From Norana najaformis (lineage: Eukaryota > Annelida > Clitellata > Crassiclitellata > Hormogastridae), in contig OZ029916.1 of assembly GCA_964023275.1 (NCBI GenBank), forward strand, positions 10,904,607 through 10,968,606: a stretch of DNA of 64,000 nucleotides, written 5' to 3'. Position 1 is the first letter of the stretch. Each line of letters begins with the position of its first letter. Positions 1-11,499 of this stretch are shown piece by piece. Below the pieces are notes generated by a model. That model did not search any database. It was not told the DNA's origin and saw nothing but the letters and a program-made list of their open reading frames with translations. Position numbers and translations under genes: made by a program.

Positions 1-120
1 GTAGGTCGCAGTCGGTCCAGTGTCACTGTCCAACGCATGACGTCTCATCGCTGATACGTAACTGTTTGCTTTGCGAGCCCTTACCAATGTTATTACCTTG
101 CACATGCGATGAGCCTTTGA

Positions 121-236
121 GCATACATAAGCAAACGTACATAAGCAAACATACATATGCAAACATACATATGCAAACATACATATGCAAACATACATAT
201 GCAAACATACATATGCAAACATACATATGCAAACGT
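121..236. repeat. 14-bp minisatellite
   Basis: Tandem copies of a 14-bp unit, gcaaacatacatat, run about eight times. The first copies vary (aagcaaacgtac) and the last is changed to gcaaacgtacct. Open frames through it are low-complexity and are not taken as coding. Confidence 0.9.
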
Positions 237-1118
237 ACCTGTGCGATTAACGCGTTTGTATTAAGAGCTGGTCTAACAAATGTGGTTGAGGTGTGTTTCG
301 AATTTCCTCATCTCGATACTAAATGTCATTGATACAAAATCGCGTCAATACAAAGTCTTCTGATTTTGTCTTTAAACGTCCCCTATCTTCAACTGATCGC
401 ATCAAACAAAATTGTGGTACAAAATATCAAATAATTATATACTTAATCTATATACTTCTAGGTCCATGTTGTAAATACATTATCTTGTGTCCATAGACTA
501 TGTATGGACAAAACATTACGAGTACACATACGATATAAGATGTCCCTCTTCCCTACATACAAATCATGAATATATATATATATATATACATATGTGAGTT
601 TATAAAATAATAATGCGGGGTTTCTTCTGCGCCATGCACTCACACCATCGGCACATGAAACGGGAAGAATATTTTGGCGTCATAAATATAAATACATTAT
701 TATATAGTTATATAGGTTACTAGATGTAAAGACTGCTATTATTAACTAATTAGACAAGCAGTCGTGTAAATGTTATATAACTAAGCTTATTCTGATCTGA
801 AAACTCCTATTAGCAACACTGTGGTAGCGTACAAGGTCTCAAGCCTCGCAGATGGTGCTGTCTTTGCTGTCTCGATAGCTGATCGAGTTAAATGAAACCT
901 ATTGATCTTCGCTTTTAACTCCTTATGAAAATCGATGAAATGGGGGCGTGTTGAGTCTGGTCGAAACCCAAAAGAGTAATAAGCGACGGCGACAGAGGAT
1001 GAGTCGTGATGGGAATGCCACCACAGATCTAGCGCAACGAATGCGGATTGAAGACTGAACGAGGGACTGTTTTCTATGTGCATCTGGACCTAAAGAGAAC
1101 TGCAACGTGGGACAAGGC
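237..1118. other. No gene seen
   Basis: AT-rich sequence with a short (TA)n near 568-589 and no recognisable coding. A 17-bp segment, atgcggattgaagactg, occurs at 1041-1057 and again at 1239-1255 inside the following exon, 198 bp downstream. This looks like a local duplication of the exon's 5' part. Confidence 0.5.
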
Positions 1119-1371
1119 ATGCCCTCAAGAAACCGTCCTTATAGCAAGGACAATGATCGCAATCGTAAAGTCAAAAATCGTAAAACCGCGTTGCGTCAAA
1201 GTCAGGTGGTAGTTCAAAGTTTCCCAGAGAATTATAAGATGCGGATTGAAGACTGTGGGAGACCACAAAAGATGAAGTTCGACAAAAGGGCTGTTATGGT
1301 GGGTGGTACATTGGTCGAAAGAAGTAGAGCGTTGGCGAATTGGATGAATTCGGGAGAGATTTGCGTAGCAA
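1119..1371 (+). CDS. RGK-like small GTPase, exon with the P-loop region
   Basis: Probable first coding exon of a Rad/Gem/Rem-type GTPase that continues at 5260, 5630 and 7070. An ATG at 1119 is the first in frame. A good acceptor (tttcccag) at 1227 means the exon could instead start at 1228. Near the C-terminal end the frame reads KRAVMVGG-TLVERS-RALAN. This aligns with the RGK segment RVVLIG-EQGVGKS-TLAN, one residue longer just after the P-loop. If the alignment holds, P-loop Gly and Lys are replaced (G-V-G-K-S to L-V-E-R-S). The donor CAA/gtggga leaves phase 1, which matches the next exon, and the residue spacing from LAN to the next beta strand fits RGK proteins. The rest of the exon is basic and unrecognised. 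The assignment rests on short similarity plus phase and spacing, so this is the weakest exon of the model. Confidence 0.45.
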
Positions 1372-1390
1372 GTGGGACTTTAGTCTTAAA

Positions 1391-1490
1391 TGGAAGTGAT
1401 AGATAGAACATCCTATGGAAGTGACAGATAGAACATCCTATGGAAGTGACAGATAGCACAGCCTATGGAAGTGATAGGTAGAACAGCCTG
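1391..1490. repeat. 25-bp tandem repeat, four copies
   Basis: Four consecutive 25-bp units (tggaagtgatagatagaacatccta and close variants) begin 19 bp after the proposed splice donor at 1371. Copies differ by one to four substitutions. Confidence 0.9.
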
Positions 1491-1979
1491 ATGAGAAAGG
1501 TTTAGGCTGGGCAACCGGTGAAATGGTAGATCATATAATTTGCAAGAATTTGTTATTATGATAGGGTACTCATAAAGAAAAAAGTGCCTGAGGAAAATAT
1601 ACAGGCCAAGGTTTTTTGGTATTCATTATATCTTCCAATATAGACAAAACTTCAATGGAACTGATTCTGACCATAATCCGCTCGAAACTTATGAGGGAGT
1701 CTCGTCTCTTCTCCATAGCATTGCCCATAATGCTCTGTTATGAACTCGAAATCTACAGTATTCATTGTATCTTGCCTTCCTCAGCTTAGCTTAAGTAGCT
1801 TATCTTTTGCTGAAGGCTATGTCCATCTTGCTTAAAATCCATCTTATTTACATCACTGCTTGGAAGCCTAACCGCACATCAGTCACCTTTGAAACTGTTT
1901 GATCCATCTCTCACTTCAACAACATTGTTAGATTGTTAAACATCTCTTTCTCACACATACATGCTTTTGCCTGTCTTAA

Positions 1980-3010
1980 TTTCAGCGTTCACTGGCTCTG
2001 GACAGGTTCAGAGTTTCTTGATTTAACATCGCCACTTTCTTCCTTCTTGACTGAGTGAAAACGTCTGTATCTCAGAGACTAATCTACATTTGTTCGTAAC
2101 TCACCTCTCTGTGCCATCACAACGTGTAGTTTTTCATGCTGTTCAGTCTCTTTTGTCAGTGCACTGTTAAATGTGCCGCTGAGATCTGCTCATTGATGAC
2201 ATCGTGTCCATCATTTACAGCACACAACTCTTCCTATCTTGCTACCCTCATTCCCTTCAGACGCACTACTCATCCACGTGACATCGTCATCACGATATCA
2301 GCCTTGATGACCGCCAACCTTATATGCCTCAATCCTTCAAAAACAGAATTTCTTAAAATTTGTCTATAAGTAAGGAAGTGGCAATGTCAAATCAAGAACA
2401 ACTAAATAAACTAACCTATCGTCTGAACCTTTCTCCACAGGACCTCACTTGACCTGCCCCCTACTCTTCTCCAGTCTGCAATCTCTGAATCATCTTTGAC
2501 AAAAACTTTACAGTTGCCAACCACATCACTCAGTTATCTCGCATTTGTTACATGCATATCCGTGACCACCTACTTTGCTGCATACTTAACCATAAAACTG
2601 CCTGCACAGTAACCACCTCATTTGTTCACTCAAGACTTGACTACCGCAACTCCCTCTTCTATGGCATCGACACATCTCAAATAAAACATCTTCAGACAAT
2701 CCCGAATGCTCTAGCCAACGCAGTTACCAAAACTCCCGAACACCATCACATAACCCCCGTAACCTCAAGTCATTCACTGGCTTAGGCGCATCCACTACAA
2801 AATTGTATCTCATGCCTCTTATTTTTAAATGTCTCAGCCCTTTTACATTCGCCAGCTATTCACTTTCCAACCCCCAGATCTACTCGCGCTTATTAATAAC
2901 TGTCTCTACTATCTCGGCCTCAAGTCTCTACTTGTCTCAATTTCTGCAACTGCTCTTTAATCTACGCGGTGCCAGCTCTTTGGAACGAACTCCCCACATC
3001 AAATAATCTA
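1980..3010 (+). mobile_element. L2/CR1-like LINE fossil (RT and C-terminal region)
   Basis: Broken frames carry the signature of L2/CR1-type reverse transcriptases. A degenerate ADD box lies near 2196. The motif MTANLICLNPSKTEFL is near 2310. The post-RT segment HSRLDYRNSLFYGI is near 2630, followed by the conserved HHITPV region near 2740. Several stops and frame changes separate them, so the copy is dead. It lies in the long intron between the first two proposed RGK exons. The 5' limit is uncertain. Confidence 0.8.
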
Positions 3011-4112
3011 TCTTAGATTATTCTAAATCATTATATCATGCTATAATTACCTTATACATCAACGACTTATTTAAGATTTTGTTGTATAAAAATAAGATAA
3101 CCAATGTTTTATATAGATCTAAAGAAAATGGTCGGTACTATAAATTCAACTCATTCGATGGTGAACAGTCTGTAGGTCTTGTTGAAGGTCAAGATGAGCA
3201 GAAATTCGCATTCAGGTCGCTTCTTTCCATCGAGGGGTCATGTGTATGTAGCATAGCATTATATATACTATAATAGATATCATATATATTGTAGTGTAAC
3301 ATAATATCGTAGTGTTAAAAATGCGTGTTCCATGAGTTCCAGGAAGCTGAGAAGCAGAATGCAGTGTGCGTACAGAGCGACTGATAAGCCCGTGCTGACA
3401 TCTAGGGTGCAACCTAGTAAGCAACGGAAGGTCAAGAGTGGAACGGACTGCGTGCATGGGCATTGGGTTTCATCAGCCACACCAGACAATGTATCACCAG
3501 TCGTGTATCTTAAAGGCTCGGACAGACTTGTGGCTTCCGCTATCGGAGTATTCGCCGGGGAAAGCAGCCTATGACGGTCGTAAGCCAGACGGGGAATATT
3601 AGCTGGATCTTCTGTTGGAGTGAAACACGTCGTCTTTCCGTCCGTGTTTTTCTTTCGAAAACGACAGCAACAACTTTTAATGCGCTGCTTGTGTTGGCGT
3701 AGACGGTCGGAGTCCCGAGCTACTTGAACAGGCTAATCTGCGATAACAGACAAGACGAGTGTGAAGGACGTCTAAGCGCCGAACGAACGCTAGCGTCGTA
3801 AAGTGGCACAAGATCTACGCTGGCAAGGGTAACAGACGAATGTTTGATGCATCCATCTATCCTTTCTGATGTGTCCTTTGGAGAATCGTTCCTTTTGATG
3901 GCGCTCCTAGGCAAACATCTTGGTTTTCGTTTACAGCGCTGACAATAGTTTGCAGAATGTCACTGACATGTGAATTTAGAACTACGACAGAACTACAACC
4001 TCTGATAAAGACAACTACGATGATGCAGATGATGTAAAAGATAAAAACATCGAAGATTGTACGTCATTAAGCTAATGATGCACGACACAACTGTGACGTA
4101 ACTGAAAATTTA
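3011..4112. other. Intronic sequence, no gene seen
   Basis: No recognisable element. An open frame at 3332-3574 was examined as an alternative P-loop exon and rejected because it ends in a stop and has no phase-compatible donor. Confidence 0.4.
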
Positions 4113-4330
4113 TGTGGAAGAAGTAGCAGTAGTAGTAGTAGTAGCAGCAGCAGCAGTAGTAGCAGTAGTAGTAGGTCATAGTAGTAGTAGTAGGTAGTAG
4201 TAGTAGCAGCAGCAGCAGAAGAAGAAGAAGATGATGATGATGATTATGATAATGATCAAAATTATGATCAAGATGATGATCAAAATGATGATCATTATGA
4301 TGATGTTGATTATTATGCTGCTGAGAAAGA
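4113..4330. repeat. Compound trinucleotide repeat
   Basis: Mixed AGT/AGC triplets (about 4119-4215) pass into AAG and then GAT/GATCAA-type triplets up to 4320. It is a degenerate compound microsatellite. Confidence 0.85.
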
Positions 4331-4349
4331 CGATGCCTAGGACGAACAC

Positions 4350-5110
4350 ATGATAGTCGTTATCGTAATCGTAAACTCCAAATGTCTAAAGCGCCACTTA
4401 AAAGCTAAGCGCAGGGCACCAGTTATTCGCGAGCGCTGCATCAAGTCAGTGGGGTTGTCCAAAGATACCGTGTCAAGAACCAAGTCCGGTTGCCAGAAGA
4501 CCAGAGAGACAGAAGAGGAAAGGAACTGTTAGATGGGTTGTGTTTAAGCTGAGAGAAAGAGAAGGCTGCAGATTCGATGGATCAGGGTGGGATTTCTTGA
4601 AAAGTTGAGACTTCACTTTTTAATGGAACACCTGAGGAGTAACAGATAGAGGGGCTTGAGACAGATGATGATGGGTGAACGACGGAAAGGATAGAGGAAG
4701 AGAGAACTTGTGAAATCTGGGAGAGAGATCGTCCCAGGGTTTAGGTGCAGTGTAGTGTAGGGATCGGTTGAGAACTTAAGGCGTGTAGTTACTCGATGGG
4801 CAAGGGTGAGGTAAGAGGATGAGCGGGTAGAGCGGTCTGATTGGATGTAAGGAATTTGCAAAGATAAGTAGTAGTTGGAGTAGGTTGGGAAAATTGGAGA
4901 AAGTTATAGGTTAGGCAGAGAACTTTGAAATGAATGAGTTCAAGGGCTTTCAGCCAGTGCAGTGATTTCAGGATATGAGTGATATGATGATGCTTGAGTG
5001 TCCTGGTGACAGCTCAGGTAAGTGAACTTCGGATGAGTTGGAGACGTCTAATTTGAGTGGATTCAAGGTTGAGGAAAAGAGAATTGCAGTAGTCAAGTCA
5101 ATAATCCATT
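4350..5110 (-). mobile_element. L2-like LINE 3' portion
   Basis: On the minus strand, 5110 to 4940 reads the post-RT region (LESTQIRRLQL-like). The stretch 4861-4613 reads SDRSTRSSSYLTLAHR, typical of the last coding part of L2-like LINEs (RSLRSS...R.FS.A.P..WN). The element ends near 4355 in a short (ATTACG)n-type tail, seen on the plus strand as atcgtaatcgta. Similar tails occur at the L2 ends near 23440, 28000 and 35345. The copy is interrupted by stops and is not functional. Confidence 0.75.
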
Positions 5111-5259
5111 TTTTTTGACTTTGAATATTGGCAAATGGCCATAAATGATGTATTGTGACCGTCAGTATTTGTCTTCTTTTTCAGTGCATGTAAAGTGTAG
5201 GCAACATTTTGAACAGAGTGTATCATTTGAAATGGGTTTGTTGCTTTGTGTTTTCGAAG

Positions 5260-5348
5260 AGTCAGCCTCGAGTGAACATTCGGTTTGCATCAGACTAGAC
5301 GACGAGGAATCGATTGTCTGTCTGATCGACAACTTCGACAAAGAAGAG
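5260..5348 (+). CDS. RGK-like small GTPase, exon with the switch II/G3 region
   Basis: Encodes SASSEHSVCIRLDDEES followed by IVCLIDNFDKEE. This corresponds to the RGK beta2-beta3 hairpin and G3 region, where family members read YERTLxVDGEE...xxDxWE instead of the Ras DxxG. Here the G3 equivalent is D-N-F-D. The donor gag/gtgggt ends in phase 0 and joins exactly to the exon at 5630. Two acceptors are possible, both phase 1. One at 5259 (gttttcgaag) gives the family-like spacing used here. A stronger polypyrimidine acceptor at 5184 (tcttctttttcag) would add 25 residues with no RGK counterpart. Confidence 0.6.
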
Positions 5349-5629
5349 GTGGGTTCAAGGTCACGGTCATCTAAAGTAACATTGACCCTTGTGTGGCGCC
5401 CTTTTTAAAGCGCACAGATAATAAGAACAGATGAGGAAGAGCTTATCTTATGTAAGCGGCATTAATGCAACACTGACGGCAAAGCTTTGACATGTTTGCA
5501 GAAGAAGAACATTTGAAGGTGTACAATTTTGTTTCTTTCGAGATTCTGTTACGACCGAACTAACACGAAAACAGGTCATTGTCGTAACAAGTCTTAACCA
5601 TGATGGACTCTGTTTGTCTGCATTGTTAG

Positions 5630-5831
5630 GCCATCGAGGACACGGCCACCGCCGCCGCCGCCGCCGACGTCGATGCTTACTTGGTCGTCTATTCGGTGAC
5701 CAGCCGCAGTTCGTTCGCCTTCGCCGAGGTCTGTCTCAGTCGTCTGCGGCGCCTCAAAGTACGACACGTCGTTGCGGTTCTCGTAGCCAACAAACAGGAT
5801 CAAGTACGCAACAGAGTCGTCTCACCTACAG
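5630..5831 (+). CDS. RGK-like small GTPase, exon with the G4 motif
   Basis: The most diagnostic exon of the gene. It reads DAYLVVYSVTSRSSF, then FAEVCLSRLRRLK, then VAVLVANKQDQVRNRVVS. This is the RGK/Ras core from beta4 to G4: GDAYLIVYSITDRASF and LVGNKSDLVRSREVS in vertebrate members. The guanine-specificity motif is NKQD. The acceptor ttgttag precedes 5630 and the donor cacctacag/gtagaa follows 5831, ending in phase 1. A run of GCC codons near 5647-5665 encodes five alanines where the family has a variable loop. RGK proteins inhibit high-voltage-activated calcium channels at the plasma membrane through the beta subunit. That role is inferred from family membership only. Confidence 0.8.
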
Positions 5832-5845
5832 GTAGAATCCATGAC

Positions 5846-6010
5846 AGACGAGATGGATGGATTGAGGGATGGAGGGATGGATGAGTTAATGGGTGGGTGG
5901 ATCAATGGATGGGTGGATGGATGGGTGGGTGGATCAAGGATGGGTGGATGGGTGGGTGGATCAATGGATGGGTGGGTGGATCAATGGATGGATGAGTGAA
6001 TGGATCGATC
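5846..6010. repeat. GGAT-rich minisatellite
   Basis: Degenerate GGAT/GGGT units (gatggatgggtgggtggatcaatg-like) fill the first part of the intron after the G4 exon. Confidence 0.85.
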
Positions 6011-7069
6011 GATCGATTGTTTGATGGAAACACACATGCACGTATAATATATAGATATATAAACACACACAATATACATGCGTTGATGCATATATACATA
6101 CATACGTATGTACGTACGTAAGCTCTTGCACACATACGCGCATACGAGAAGGAGAGGCTCTGGAGTGGTGTCGACCGTCTACGACGAAGAGGTTCCAGAA
6201 GTTCTACTGCCAGTCTTCCGACTGTCGACGAATGCCTGTCTTGTACAGACATTGTGGATCGAGGGCGGTCCGGATGCTGCGTCTTCCACCATCGACGAAG
6301 GACTAAAGAACACTGGCACTCCTTGAGTTGATGGTGAGTGGGTAGCGTCCGGATATCTCTCACGACATTCAGTTCAACGTGCTGGTCTGAGTATTCGTTA
6401 GAAGCCGGCTGTGCCACTGTTGAATCGACGAAGAAGACTTAGCTGCATCGGACGGTCGATGCCACTCCGAGGATCCCGACTCTCCTTTACATTACTGAAC
6501 ATTACCTCATCTGCTAACCCTGAATGAGTCTCAGAGGCTCCGGTTCTAACGCGTGTCACATGGGTGCAATAGCAGCATGCCATTAGATACGTTTTTAAAC
6601 TAATAGAATAACGTGCTTTGGAATGCTCCTTCGATTCTGTCCTGGATTTTTTCGTTTGGCGTCTCCGTCTGACTCACTTATTAGCTGTAAATTAGCGTCT
6701 ACATTTATAGGCCAATATATTCGGACAGTGCAGGGCAAGAAGTCACGTGCCGATTGGACTGGAAAATCGTGGTTTTCTGATTTCTTCTATCGAGAATTAA
6801 TGACTTAGAAAAATTGTTTTTTATGTTAAGAAAACGCCAAACTACCATTCGACAGTTAATAATTTGTCTGGTGAACTTTCTTTTTCCAATGGGGAATAGA
6901 AACCCAATGGAGTTAGACGATATTAAGGACTACAATAACCTTCACCAACAAACCAGCTTTGGTCCTCATCTATGACATTATTACTGACGGAAATATTCTG
7001 AGGCTATTGTTAGATGAGCCTTAGTTTACCTAATCATTGATCTGTTGCTTCCTTTCCTCGTCTTTTTAG
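6011..7069. other. Intron, no further element seen
   Basis: Contains short TA/CA/ATAC-rich stretches around 6045-6120. It ends in a polypyrimidine tract (ccttt..cgtctttttag) serving the next exon. Confidence 0.5.
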
Positions 7070-7287
7070 AGGGCAAACGTCTCGCAGCCAGACGATTATG
7101 CAAGTTCCTCGAGGTGTCGGCTCTCCTTGACCACAGGGTCGACGAGGTTCTGACGGCAGTCATTCGAGAGACGAGACTTGACCGGAAACGGATCGAAATG
7201 AACGCAACAGATTTCGACGAAGCAGCCCACCAGAAGCCGTGTCTCCTTCTGGCTTTCAGTCTCTGCGGAAAATTACTTAACCCGTAG
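7070..7287 (+). CDS. RGK-like small GTPase, last exon (G5 and C terminus)
   Basis: The phase-1 junction rebuilds a GAG codon (G from 5831, AG from 7070-7071), giving EGKRLAARRLCKFLEVSALL. This matches the RGK signature EGRACAVVFDCKFIETSAAL containing the G5 SA motif. A helix (HRVDEVLTAVIRETRL) corresponds to the final GTPase helix. After it come about 28 residues ending FSLCGKLLNP and a TAG stop. The canonical RGK tail (about 50 basic residues ending SKSCHDLSVL) is absent, so either the tail is lost or another exon was missed. The four exons together give about 253 residues, close to the short end of the family. Confidence 0.75.
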
Positions 7288-7877
7288 AACAGGAGTCGAC
7301 TTGTTGTCTCGCTCAAACTAAAGGCCTGCATTTCGAGTCGAAGCTAATCGAGTCGCTGTATGAATTCAAAATTGATGATGATTAGGCTACGTACCATTTG
7401 CGCTTTTCCAAATTGAATGGACAGGTAACGCAATGGACATCGATCGATGTAGCAATCGTCTCTTAACTCTTTTCTTTCCATTTACTGTGCATCGAGTCGC
7501 ATTTTGTTGTGCTGTGTTGCCTTTGATTGCATTGTATTCCACTGCGTTGTACTGCATTGTTTTGTTGGATTAAATTTACTAATGCGATATAATACAACTG
7601 TAGACAACTTGGGCCTAGATACCCTGTTCTGCAAGTGCCATTGAGAGCGCATTCTGTGATATATTTGCTGCTAAACTGGTTCGCCTAAAGCATAGCAGGA
7701 CTACGGCGTTACACACCGGTACACATTGCTCTCGAGGGCTGGGCATACTGGCTAACTCGCCCAGCAACGAAGATTTAAAAAAAGATTAAGCTGTCTTATA
7801 TGCACAGAATTTTGCAAAGACAACAAGAGCACCTGTTACCCATGCAAGACGCATTGAGTTTCCTAATCCGTAATTGT
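7288..7877. other. No gene seen
   Basis: AT-rich 3' flank of the GTPase gene. I see no clear polyadenylation signal or repeat match. Confidence 0.4.
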
Positions 7878-8130
7878 TTTGCAGACTGTGCTCCTTCTTA
7901 TCTCAAGGAGCCACAGCATCTCCGTGTCTTCATCCCCCGTCACTGATCGAAGAATCTTTGCTCTGCTGGGCAGGGTGCCTGAATATCCCACTGGCCCGAA
8001 CTTCGCTCTGGTCGGCCATCTTTCTCGACAAAGCTGCCTAGCAAACTGCGACATGAGCTTTTGGCTTATCTGTACCTCTTTTGTGAGCCTTTGAGTGGAG
8101 CTATATAAATTTGTGATTAAAATAACAGTT
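7878..8130 (+). mobile_element. L2-like LINE 3' fragment
   Basis: A short decayed frame reads DCAPSYLKE near 7885, matching the LAPSYLxEL segment of L2-like LINE C termini. It is followed by gagtggagctatataaat (8092-8109), typical of L2 3' ends. Confidence 0.55.
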
Positions 8131-8343
8131 ATATTTAGGTCAGTAAAAACTCTTAAACTACAATCTAGAATATGTAAATCACGCCACATCCTTCGCTCGG
8201 CGGCTATTGTGTCTGCCGCCCATCTCTATGTCTGGGGTTCAAAACTGACTGAAATTTGTTGCTTATCTATGGGACTTGTCACACTGTTCTTTTGGAAGAT
8301 TTCTCTTGTGCCAGGGTTGTTTCAGCTAACAATTCTCCTCTGA

Positions 8344-8480
8344 AACGGTTACTGTGTAGGGACCTTGAGCAAGTCCTTCACTCATGCTCGGCGCCATCGA
8401 TTGATGCTAAGTCATTAAGTAGTGGCGCCCAATAAATGCAGAAATAATAATAATAATTAATAATAATAATAATAATAATT
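8344..8480 (+). mobile_element. SINE family 1, 5'-truncated copy
   Basis: The block ggttactgtgtagggaccttg (8346-8366) with aagtccttcactca downstream is shared with the copies at 33.7, 35.8 and 47.9 kb. The tRNA-like head is missing. The copy ends in gcgcccaataaatgcagaaa and an (AAT)n tail. Confidence 0.65.
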
Positions 8481-9077
8481 CTCAACCCAGCAGAGGCGTC
8501 TAAACAGCAGTTTTCATACGTGAAAACTTGCAATGGTTACTATAATAATTAGGCATATAATATTCGTAGTTTTTAAACTGTAATTGTAATCGCACATTTA
8601 TGTAGCGCCACGTAGAGAGAAAAGAGAGAAACTCATCAGAGGCGCTGATGGGATTTTGTTTCAGTCCTCTAAACTTTAACACAACGGATGGATGATCGGA
8701 TATCAGCATAGACCGTTACGAATGTTTATCTGCATCCAGCTCTTGTAGCATCCAATTGCGGCTGTAGACATCCCACGTCATCTGAAGAGAGCGGAGCTGA
8801 ATGTCTTGGTCGACGAATGACGGGTCTAAGCCGCGGGTTTACTTCAGACGAGGTGGGTAAGTAGTCCTTGTTTAACGACGCTGTGTCATGACAAAGATCA
8901 TGATTAGCGTCGCCCTCCTTCCTTGTCCAAGCTTCCGGCTGGCACCACCCGAAAACGGCAGTGGCGAAGTTCAGATATTTCAGACGAATTAGTTACGACG
9001 GCGTCAGCTGTATTAAACTGGCTCCAAGTAATGCATCGTACTGTAACAATAGCTTCTGCAGCGCTATAGGTCAGAGT
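8481..9077. other. No gene seen
   Basis: Sequence 3' of the receptor gene on the minus strand. No repeat was recognised. Confidence 0.4.
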
Positions 9078-9727
9078 TCACTGCGCTGTCCGGTCGAGGA
9101 TCGGGATACGGAAGTATCGTGAAGTCGTGAGCGGGTGGAAGAGCAGGAGGGTGGTGACGGCGATGAAGACGAGACACAGCCAGAAGAAGAAGCGATCGCA
9201 GACTGCGGCCACATGCGCCCACTCCTTGGCAAAGTTCCCCTTGGCCGACGTGGGATCTGGAACCAAAGCCACTGGACTCGCCGATGAACCGTTACTGCGC
9301 GAAGGAAGACGCAAATTGGATGTCTCCGTTACGGACCCTTGGTCCCTGTCCGTTCCACATAACTGAGTCCGCCGTCGTTCTAGCGATCTGTGTCGGCGTT
9401 GCCATAGATTTTCGCCTAAGTCAGATTTGGACCTGACGTGCGTCGTGCAGTGGCGGATGGGAATTCTGGCGCCTGAAGCGTAGGGATTCAGAAGCGTAAC
9501 GAGATGCAGCGTTTCCGAGTTCTTGTCGTCCTTTTCCGCCGACTGACAGATGAGCGTCGAATCCTGGGCGCAGTCACACATGCAAAGCAGTCTGGCCATG
9601 TGCACCATGAGGATCTTCTTGGCCCACGTCGGAACAGGTCGGTCCTTCATTTCGTACAGATTGCCTACCAGTACGGTTGCCACCATCGCCAACGTCGTAA
9701 TTGCCATAGTGCAGGTTAGATAAATAC
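9078..9727 (-). CDS. Nicotinic-like receptor subunit, last exon (M3, cytoplasmic loop, M4)
   Basis: Final exon of a Cys-loop ligand-gated channel. The acceptor tttttgttcag precedes 9727. The first two bases complete the glycine codon begun at 14316, so the join reads SDHVPLLG-IYLTCTM, the conserved M2-M3 linker and M3 start. M3 is followed by NLYEMKDRPVPTWAKKI, typical of nicotinic subunits. A variable intracellular loop of roughly 110 residues follows, then the amphipathic stretch FAKEWAHVAAVCDR and M4 (FFFWLCLVFIAVTTLLLF). The chain ends ILDRTAQ and TGA. The fold places it in the plasma membrane as one subunit of a pentamer. Confidence 0.88.
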
Positions 9728-10399
9728 CTGAACAAAAACACAGCATACCATGGAGCAAAACAGTTGCATAGTCTCCAGGTAATAATCAGCTTTGCAATCC
9801 TTTTTCTTAGTTATATGTGTTGATGATTTGATTGATTTTGACTGATTGGCGATTTCATTGCCAGATTCTTCTTTCGGTTTCGGTTGACACATTGTTTAAC
9901 GTTTTATCGACATCTAGTGTGTTATAAAAATTATGCATATATGTACGAATTAATATATATGCGACTGTGCATGAGAAAACCCTCACAAAGTCGGAGAATT
10001 AAATTTGCGAGATAGGCGTTCAGGCGGCAAGCATGCATAAATGGGTCAAAGCGAGCTCTTTGTTTATTTATATTCCTTGTCGTGTTAGCTATCAAACTAC
10101 ATGTATAAGTTCTTATGTTGAGATTCGCTAAGTATCTTTATTTCAATTTTATTATGATACCCTGCAATAAAAACTTAATTAAACATGTCCCTTGGTGCCC
10201 TAAATTGAAGTCGTCTACTGCGACTGTTATGCAAATGAACATGTAATGTAAATATTTTTCTTAAAGAGTCCTTATGGAAATTTCATTGATGGCAGCTACA
10301 GAGGCATACGAATACCCTCCCATTTGCTATACTTATAAGCATTCACGACCCTTAGGTTGAGTCATAGTTATGGTAAACTTTAACTCGTGATGTCTCAAA
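9728..10399. other. Intron, no element recognised
   Basis: AT-rich intron of the receptor gene without a recognisable repeat. Confidence 0.4.
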
Positions 10400-11240
10400 A
10401 ATAACCACAACTAACCAGAACCAGGTTTTGCTGTATATTAAAAGAAATATTGATGCAGTAGAAAAATGTGAATTAGGAACGAGACCTTCAAGAAAGCATC
10501 TGGTGTGATATTCAATTAAACAGATCTATAGTGGTGGTGGAATTTGCTACAGAATGCCAGACGCCATTTAAACGTATTCTAGAATTGGCTAACTGGGAAA
10601 CGCCGTTGACTTTAATAACCACAATGATTGGGGAAAATGGGATGGAGCGAGAAAAATAGAAGTTTCATAGATTTTATTAATGCTCAGTGTTTACTTTGGA
10701 AGAACTAGGAAACATCTTTGAGCCTAACAAACAATTTGTAGGCAGTGTTGGAAAGGTATTGTCACAAATATTGTTTACAAAAGAAAATGAGATGGAACAG
10801 CTGAAAAGGTTAACAACTGACAAAGTCCAGGTATAGATAAACTGAGTCCGAAATTGTTAAATGAAGTGAGAGAAGATACTGGAGAGGCATTAGTGCAGAT
10901 TTTCAATGTCTCAATGTAGACTGGATAGGTAGCATATGAATGGAGAGATGCACTCATAGATATAAATTAAGAATCCAAAAGGAACATCATCGCAGAAAGC
11001 CTTCAGTGCAAGAGTTCTATACGTGTGGAATGGCTTGGGGACAGCAGTGGACACTATCACAGCTTTTAAGAAGAAACTAAGAAGTATTGGCTGTTAATCA
11101 TTCCTGGTTAATTTGCAGTTGCTTTAACATAATTATCTGAACCCCTTAAACCCTTTGTTATGTTAATGTTATGTTAAGTCTGTAGCTGTAGATGACATTC
11201 AAGCCGAGATACAACTAATCGAAAATGAAGAGAACAGTTA
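10400..11240 (+). mobile_element. CR1-like LINE fossil, internally deleted
   Basis: Three collinear fragments of a Jockey/CR1-type element are present. A CYRMPDA-like endonuclease-RT linker lies near 10538. At 10815-10945 the frame reads SPGIDKLSPKLLNEV followed by ALVQIFNVSM, the start of the RT domain. At 10998-11095 it reads FSARVLYVWNGLGTAV, the conserved C terminus. The RT palm between them is missing. Stops interrupt each part. It runs into the (TA)n tract. Confidence 0.65.
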
Positions 11241-11247
11241 AATGTGC

Positions 11248-11477
<230 letters not shown>

Positions 11478-11499
11478 TGTGAGTGGTTAAACAGTGATA

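Noticed and set aside
3332..3574. An alternative P-loop exon for the RGK-like gene, with VVYLKGSDRLVAS then FAGE resembling VVLLG...GKT...FAG
   Set aside because: The frame ends in TGA a few codons later, no GT donor gives phase 1 for the next exon, and the match is only to a few hydrophobic positions.
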